Positions 1 through 6,277 of a stretch of 16,765 nt of DNA are shown here, piece after piece; the stretch's first letter is position 1, and each line of letters opens with the position of its first letter. The translations under genes and the position numbers were made by a program. Source of the stretch: Conidiobolus incongruus B7586 (Eukaryota; Entomophthoromycota; Entomophthoromycetes; Entomophthorales; Conidiobolaceae); NCBI GenBank assembly GCA_000697335.1, contig JNEM01009970.1:1-16765 (forward strand), given 5' to 3'. The notes under the pieces are model-generated. The model ran no database searches. It was not told the DNA's origin and worked only from the letters and a program-made list of their open reading frames with translations.

Positions 1-669
1 CCACATTCCTGATGTAGCCAAAATATAAACTTTGATTGGAGCTATGATGGTGCAGATAACAACCGAAGTTGAAGCAGTATTTTCCCACCTTATTAAAAAG
101 ATTAAAAATAATCCGAACAGTAGAGGAAGATAAGTAGTTGAAGTGGTAAAGTGAGCATATGAGAGGGAAAGCGCAAAGGTATTCAAACCCATCATCATGG
201 TTGCAAATGCTGCATCAGCTGAAGAGAATAGCTTAATTAAGTTCCAGTGGTAAATGAAACTTATTACAGCGCATAAAAACGAAAGTAGTATACTAGCTTT
301 TATAATATCAGGGAGAGTAGAATAAGAATAATCTCGCAACACTAACAGGGGTAAAGCGAAGAAAACAGAGGTGATGGTGCACCAAAATTCAGCTATATAA
401 TAGAAATATAAAGCTATAAGTTAAGATTGTCGACCATAAATTCAAAAATCAATATACCTATATAAGACACTACAGCATATTTAGGTTCCATAGTAACTAC
501 TGTGGCTTTGGAGGATAGCTTGTAAAATAAAGTGTTGGTGTCTCTTGTTTTTGATTTATGGCAACTGCATTCTGAAGTAAGCGCCTATACCGAAATATTA
601 GATAAAACCTTATAAATTAAAATTGATAAAACATACTTTCAAGAAGGTTTGAACTGAAGTTTCACTCAT
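1..669 (-). CDS. Partial multi-span membrane protein, possibly DMT/TPT-like transporter (5' part)
   Basis: Three exons are read on the minus strand: 637-669, 458-584 and 413 down past the left edge. Introns 585-636 (52 nt, GTATGT donor, CTAAT branch, TAG) and 414-457 (44 nt, GTATAT donor, TAG) both keep the frame. The start ATG at 669 has A at -3. The 191 residues seen begin with a polar, Cys-containing cytosolic-looking stretch (about 1-45), then several hydrophobic segments: about 47-80, 92-112, 118-140, 143-162 and 166-188. The third exon is open for 137 codons, which is unlikely by chance in such AT-rich DNA. The part from 'SSADAAF' through 'TTYLPLLFG' to 'RWENTAS' is laid out like TM4-TM6 of drug/metabolite or triose-phosphate/nucleotide-sugar transporters, but a TM2 equivalent is not evident, so the family is only a suggestion. 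The C-terminal half lies outside the window. That a gene exists is fairly sure; its function is not. Confidence 0.6.
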
Positions 670-1375
670 TATCTAAAACTGAAGCTATTCAAGGAATGTA
701 TGATGCTGGAGGTGTTAATAGATTAGAATAAGGCTTTTGAGATATAATTAGAGGATATTGCTTTCGGAAATATGATAATTACGGAACGATAAAAGCAACA
801 AAATCAGAATATGGTTGATATCAGAAGACGATGGATTTTTCAACCAGAGGACATAGATCACCAGTTTTAGATTAAAACCTCTATTTATTTAGCAAGAGCA
901 TGTGTTATCTAATTAAATTTTCCTTAATTAATGTTCTATTGGGGAGTGATAAATTTTTCGACTAATAAGATTGAGTTTAATTAGCTTATGCTCGAGACAC
1001 TATCACTAATCAAAAAGTTTATTTGATTCAAAAATAAAACTAAGGATCATTTCCATGAGTTAGAATCAACTCCTGTGATTGATTAATACTTATTAGCTCC
1101 AATCCTAAAGCTTTACCAAAAATACCCATTTCATATTATAGATAATCTAATAAATCCATTCTTTTAAATAATTTGGCAAAAAATATGGTAAAATTGAAAA
1201 ATTAATCTATTTAATTTTGAATCAGATTAATTCTTAAAGCAAAAATTGAAATTCATATCCTTCTAAATTAGGTATTGAAGTTGAATTAATCAATTTGTCA
1301 ATAAAATCAAACTTTATTCATTGAACGTCATAAGATCTTTTTTATTTATAAAGACACAAACCTCAATAAACTATA
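670..1375. other. Divergent intergenic region
   Basis: This stretch separates the start codons of the minus-strand membrane protein (669) and the plus-strand SWIRM/MPN gene (1376), so it should hold both promoters and 5' UTRs. No clear TATA box, repeat or RNA gene is visible. One plus-strand frame gives protein-like residues but is broken by about as many stops as chance would give. Confidence 0.5.
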
Positions 1376-3094
1376 ATGTCAGATAACTTAGAGGTGCTAA
1401 CTCAAGATACTAAACCTTCAATCAATACCATTCCAGTTCACACTGACAATACTCCAAAAAATTCCGACAATACCCCAGTTTCCGCCAATTCTCCCAGCAA
1501 GACTCAATCTTAAAGGATAACGAACCAACAAACGATATATCCGCTCCAATCCTTCTATTGAAGCTTCAGAAGTATCCAATGCCCCTAGTACTCCAAACCA
1601 AGCTGAGGTAAGTGGCTTCTATATACAATTTTGTTATTTTCTTTCTTTTTTCGATATGTTTATATAAAAAATTCTATAATTTTCAGGAAAATGAAGCTAA
1701 TGATAAAATTCAACAAGAGCCTCAAGCCCCTAAAGTCAAAGGTTAGTGATTTTTCTCTTTGATTGCTATTAAAGCACAAAAAATCAATAATTCATGCCTT
1801 CTATCTCATATAATATCATAAAAATTTTTCATTCAGTTAATATATTGTATATTTAATAGAGTTCGTTATCGATCTTAATAGTATCAGCGAAGAAGAAAAG
1901 AAATCCAATCCTGAATACTTTCCAGGTACTAGTGCCAAAACTCCAGAGAGATACATGAAAGTGAGAAACGCTATTTTGGAGTGTTGGAGAAAAAATCCCA
2001 CTGTATATTTATCAAAGCAAGCTTGCCGTAAAGAGCATACTGGATTGGGTTGTGTCAATGCTCTAGGAAGAATTCATTCCTATTTAGAAAGTATTAATGC
2101 CATTAATGTTGGATTCCCTCCCAAGCCACCAAGAAATGTCGCTCCTCGCAGTACTACCTCAAAAAGTATTCAATCTAAGCGAAAAAATAGCCCCAATGGT
2201 TTTAATCATGATCTATCAGAGGATGATGCTGACTATATTGCCAACAGTACTTCTACTAATGGCTCCTCTCGAAGATCTACTAGAAAAAAGGTTAAAAACT
2301 ATAATGAGCAGTATGATACTGAAGAATCACCCTTTAGCTTGGTTGAACCTAGTTTTTTCACTCAATCCAATCCACCTCCATTCAAAGTTATTTGCGATCC
2401 ATCAATTCTAGCTATTTGTGATTTTCATTCTCATTTGTGCTGGACAGAAGTTATAGGTTTATTGGGCGGAAAATATGATCAAGAATCTTCTACATTGACT
2501 ATTTCGTCGGTGTTTCCTTGTAATGGAATGAGTTCAGATATTGAATGCGAAATGGATCCATCTTCTGAAATGGAAGCTCGAGAATATTTTACATCATTAG
2601 GTTTGTCGGTAGTAGGATGGTATCACTCTCATCCTACTTTTTGCAGTCATCCCTCTATGAGAGATATTGAAACTCAGTTTTCATATCAAACATTATTTAA
2701 ATTAGAAAACCAAGTTGAGCCATTTATAGGGTTAATCATCAGTCCTTTTGAGAAAAATGATCCCTCAGGAATTAATTCTAACATTCAAGCTCTCACTATC
2801 TTCCCATTTGGATCTCATGTAGATCATCGCTTACCTTTTCATTGTGATTTGGAAAAAGTCAAATCAGCTGATACAGCTCCACAGCTTCATATCTTTGAAG
2901 AATTAGTTCAAAGGTATGCTTATCATAGTAGAAAGGTTCACTTAAACAAAATTTGGTGCAAAAAAGCTGATATCACATTTTATGACAAAATGCTATCCTC
3001 AGTGCAAAGTCATTTTGATGGTATCGACCATAATTTAGGTGACTTAAAATCAATCTTAGATGGATTGATATTACCCAAATCAACCAAGAGTTAA
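1376..3094 (+). CDS. SWIRM + JAMM/MPN+ protein, MYSM1-like histone H2A deubiquitinase
   Basis: The confident part is exon 1687-1741 plus exon 1860-3094 (phase-consistent; intron 1742-1859, stop TAA). It first encodes a SWIRM domain (about 1860-2105; landmarks PEYFPG, KTPERY, GCVNALGRIHSYLE, AINVG). A basic/Ser-rich linker follows with RRSTRKKVKNYNE (2264-2308). The MPN domain then begins near 2400: Glu in WTEVIGLLGG, and the full JAMM signature HSHP-x6-PSMRD at 2634-2665. All zinc ligands and the catalytic Glu are present, so an active isopeptidase is expected. SWIRM + MPN+ is the MYSM1 (2A-DUB) pairing; the animal protein also has an N-terminal SANT domain, which is not seen here. The likely role is removing ubiquitin from nucleosomal H2A in the nucleus (family knowledge). 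The first exon (about 1376-1607, donor GTAAGT at 1608, intron to 1686) is Ser/Thr/Pro/Asn-rich, but the frame from ATG 1376 does not reach the splice site; see findings. The gene is convergent with the peptidase gene. Confidence 0.85.
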
Positions 3095-3158
3095 ACAGTC
3101 TAAGATATTTAAAATACATATTTATGATATAAGGAACCAAAATTTTATATTTAAAGAC

Positions 3159-3164
3159 AATAAA
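3159..3164 (+). terminator. Poly(A) signal AATAAA for SWIRM/MPN gene
   Basis: A perfect AATAAA lies 65 nt after the TAA stop at 3094 on the same strand, the usual place for a cleavage and polyadenylation signal. The convergent neighbour stops at 3238, so the two 3' ends share about 140 nt. Confidence 0.45.
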
Positions 3165-3203
3165 TACCACATCAAAATTGCTTGATTGTCAACTTGGTCA
3201 ACT

Positions 3204-3221
3204 TTTATTCATGGTTTTATT
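3204..3221 (-). terminator. Two poly(A) signals AATAAA for peptidase gene
   Basis: Read on the minus strand, AATAAA occurs at 3216-3221 and again at 3204-3209, 17-34 nt after the peptidase stop codon at 3238-3240. They probably direct polyadenylation of that transcript, whose 3' UTR would run toward the oppositely oriented SWIRM/MPN gene. Confidence 0.45.
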
Positions 3222-3237
3222 GGGTATTATTCATTAA

Positions 3238-5098
3238 TTAAAATATTGATAACAATACATTACTCAGTAAAATAATAATAAATGACACTGATGAATAATA
3301 TGGTAAATCTTGTACTGAAATTGTACTACTCTCTTGATGCTTCGAATAATTTGAAAAAGTAGTGAAATTATTTTGATAGTCATCAAAACTTTCTTTTAGC
3401 TTATATCCTAAATGGGACAACATGTGAAGGAGACCGGGTCCAAAAAGACCCAATACAATCCCTTTTAGTTCAGGATTATCCAATACTTTACCAATCCTTG
3501 TTGCTGGTCTCATTAAGAAATCGGGGGTTGTTTTGTAGAGATGTTGGTCAATATGAGATAGCGAACTACCGGCTGTAAATTTTGGTGGAGTATGCAATAG
3601 CATTTGATATTTACTTTCTTCCAATTCTTCCAAATTTCTATCCAATCTACTAAAGTCAACATTGTCAAACTGCTCCATTGATGATGATTCCACATCTTCT
3701 GAATTTTCACTTCTTCTATGTACATGATGCTGTCCTTCAGCTTGATTAAAGGATGGAATAGGCTTATTAAATAAAAAGAATAAAGACTTTGGAATGGTTG
3801 CCAATTTAAATAATTTTTGAGATCTTTTGAAAATGGTTGCATTGACAAAATGATCTTCCCATTCTTTTAAAGTTGAATGATTCCAAGTTTTTGTAGCATT
3901 AACAAGATGTAAAATCCATCGATCTAATCTTGCTTCCTCACTACTACCAAAGGCTAAAAATTTATCGTAAATAAATGGACTCGATAATCCCAAATAGTTT
4001 TTGGTCGTTGGGTCTCTTTTAATAGGTGGAGTCAATGCTTCTTTGTTGGATTCTAGGTATGGTTCCAAAGAAGACATAAACCCTAATAATTAAATTATTC
4101 ACGATTGTAATTTAAATTGAAATCCAATAAATTTACCTAATCCATGAAGCAATTCGTGTAGGACTAAAATTACGAGTATTAGTTTATACAGAATTGGTAA
4201 TTAAATATTGCAAATTACTCAAGTATTCAAATTCGTACAAATCTCCAATGCTAAAATTATCATCCTAGCACAATATTAATTTTTAAAGTTTAAGAATACT
4301 AATACTAAATATATTACCACAAACCAAACTTCATTTCTGAGTCTAGAATCATGCTCTATCATTATATTTTATTAAAGACAATAGTTCCTAATTGTAATAA
4401 AATAACATACCTATAATAATATCTGGCCCTGTGAATTGATGATCTAATTTATATTGCTTTACTAGACTCTAAATTTTGCATTTATGAATTGCAATAATAG
4501 TATAAATTAATCATTCTTACCTGTGGATATAAATAGTTTTTGTCTAATTCTGGGATATTAAAGGACTGAATAGACCAATATGAGCTGGGAGCAGATTGAC
4601 CCAAGCCAACATCGGTACATTCACTCTCATTTTCACTCTTACAAAATTCCCTAGTTGGTAACATTATTATTTAAATTTAATTCGAATAACTTATTAAAAG
4701 AATAATCACCTCCAAACAACTTTATATTTAATAACTTGTTTTAAATCTAATATCGATGAAAGCCTTTTTGTAGCTGATTCGTAGCTTGTTTTAATTTTTT
4801 TACAAATATCAACAGGTCCGCCTAATCTTGTCTTAGTTGCACTCATTTCTTCTTCCTGATTACATTCAAATTGAACTAATTCAAACATGTTGACAACCTT
4901 GTCTTCAGGCACCGTGGTAGTGATTTGTTTTAATGGTGGATTATCATTAGATGAGGCTGTCGGAAGCGAAGACGGTATTTGGCTATTTTCAGGATAGTTT
5001 AATTGGATTTTATTAATTGAATCTATTGGTGAATCAAATAAATTTTCATTTTTCTCACCACTCAACGATATGATTAAGTGAAAAATGAAAAGTTTCAT
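3238..5098 (-). CDS. Secreted, likely GPI-anchored zinc metallopeptidase (metzincin-like, HELLHGLGF)
   Basis: Seven exons on the minus strand: 4710-5098, 4521-4650, 4411-4468, 4318-4355, 4219-4264, 4137-4163 and 3238-4082. Their sum is 1533 nt, exactly 510 codons plus stop, and every junction is in phase with GT/AG borders. The protein begins with a short signal-peptide-like stretch (MKLFIFHLIISLSG). A Ser/Pro-rich region follows, then a domain with FTGPDIII and the zinc motif HELLHGLGF at residues 223-231. Further on, GSSLSHIDQ (about 391-399, His396 the probable third zinc ligand) and DFLM (407-410, a Met-turn candidate) match the order seen in leishmanolysin-type metzincins. Potential N-glycosylation sites (NAT, NHS, NFT, NYS) and a hydrophobic C-terminal tail with no charged residues after it suggest a GPI-anchored cell-surface protein. 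The substrate is unknown. The zinc-motif call is strong; assignment to M8 is tentative, since overall similarity cannot be measured here. Confidence 0.8.
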
Positions 5099-5542
5099 TA
5101 TTATATCCTAGATAATTAGTAGTAATAAGGAATACAGGATTAATTTATTTAATATGCTATATCTACCATCCAACAGACTAAAAATTTCATTCCAGATATT
5201 ATTCTGATCATTTTATACTAATTCAATTATAAATATATCAAATATGAAACCCTAATAAGTTTACTGTTTTTGTTACATAATTGAATTACAAGTTTTAAAA
5301 TTAATAAAATAAAATATTAGGATAATGAATGCAGTCTATCCAGAAAAAATTGTTTGAAATTCATTAAATTAATTTTATTAGCTCTGATTGAAATCGGAAA
5401 TTTAATTAATTATGTAATTCAATTATGTTAATTGAAACTGAGTAATGTTTTATAATCGAGTTAATAGTAAGAGTTGTATATTTAGGTAAACATATGAAAT
5501 ACAGTAATCTATTATTTGAAATGATGTTCATTTCCTTATAAT
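5099..5542. other. Intergenic, no gene seen
   Basis: This is about 440 nt of AT-rich sequence between two minus-strand genes. It must hold the promoter of the peptidase gene (start codon at 5098) and the 3' end of the zinc-finger gene. No open frame of note, repeat or RNA gene is visible. Confidence 0.5.
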
Positions 5543-6019
5543 TTATTTCTTCAGCTGTCCACATTTCCTACAATCTAATCTTTTTCCAAAGTTATTGTAC
5601 TGACAATTGGGACACACCCAATCTCCTGGATATTGTGATTTTTCAAACTCTATGGAAGCATCATCTGTTCTTGGTATATTGCAACTGTTACAAATTCTTC
5701 GATTAGCAAAATTGTGATAATTGCAATGTTTACAGAGCCAATCCCCACGTAACTTTGGTTGAGTAGATTGGCAAGTAAGATTAAGGTTAGGTTCACCGCA
5801 ATTTTTGCATTCTAATCGTTTAGCAAAGTTGATGAAATCACATTTACCACATCGCCAATCGCCTTTGTATGTGGGAGCTTGAATATGTTCTTTAAAAGTG
5901 TTGTTAGATGAAAACAAACGATTCAATATCTGGGGATAAAATTCTTTGGAATTATATAATTGATATCTGAATATTAATTGAGATATCGGATTTATTTTAA
6001 TCAATCGTAAATGTACCAT
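5543..6019 (-). CDS. Triple RanBP2-type zinc-finger protein with mitochondrial-like leader
   Basis: A single exon of 158 residues. Start ATG 6019 has A at -3, and the stop is TAA with AATAAA overlapping it at 5542-5547 on the minus strand. Three RanBP2-type fingers follow the pattern G-D-W-x-C-x2-C-x3-N-F-x2-R-x2-C-x2-C: residues 53-74 (W55; C57, C60, C71, C74), 92-113 (W94; C96, C99, C110, C113) and 132-153 (W134; C136, C139, C150, C153). Each keeps the Asp-Trp, Asn-Phe and Arg positions that ZRANB2-class fingers use to bind single-stranded RNA, so RNA rather than ubiquitin binding is expected. The first 40 residues contain Arg/Lys and hydroxyl residues, no acidic residue until position 26, and end in NRLFSSNN, which resembles a mitochondrial presequence with its cleavage site. 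A role in mitochondrial RNA metabolism is therefore plausible but inferred. Confidence 0.8.
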   Translation of the reverse strand: MVHLRLIKINPISQLIFRYQLYNSKEFYPQILNRLFSSNNTFKEHIQAPTYKGDWRCGKCDFINFAKRLECKNCGEPNLNLTCQSTQPKLRGDWLCKHCNYHNFANRRICNSCNIPRTDDASIEFEKSQYPGDWVCPNCQYNNFGKRLDCRKCGQLKK

Positions 6020-6277
6020 TTAACTAAATATTAAATTCAATCCTTGATATCACAATTATATTTAAATGATTTTTGTATTATAAGCAAATTTCATAACCAA
6101 TATTTATGGGATTGCAATTGACAAACATCAATAAACTTGAAATATATTTTTGATCAAGAGAATTAAATAACTAAAATTTTTATTAATATACATTTTGCAT
6201 TTACAAATTGAAAGTAAACTACAAAGATATTCTGTTATACAAAGAAAATGGATAAAAATACAAATATATACTTAGCA

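Noticed and set aside
670-1190. A plus-strand frame with protein-like residues interrupted by TAA, TAG and TGA, suggesting a decayed gene or a ciliate-like code
   Set aside because: It holds about 11 stops in about 174 codons, close to the rate expected in DNA this AT-rich, and part of the same frame further left overlaps a better-supported minus-strand gene. Any stop codon is one transition away from Gln, Trp or Arg, so that pattern proves nothing.
1511-1513. In-frame TAA in the MYSM1-like 5' exon read as glutamine (reassigned stop)
   Set aside because: The other genes in the window end normally at TAA or TAG, and reading through would still leave the wrong frame at the 1608 splice donor.
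2097-2411. Plus-strand 104-codon frame (also 1837-2058 and 2973-3170 on the minus strand)
   Set aside because: Alternative frames over the SWIRM/MPN exon; composition is that of an out-of-frame reading.
3513-3848. Minus-strand 111-codon frame
   Set aside because: Shifted-frame shadow of the last peptidase exon.
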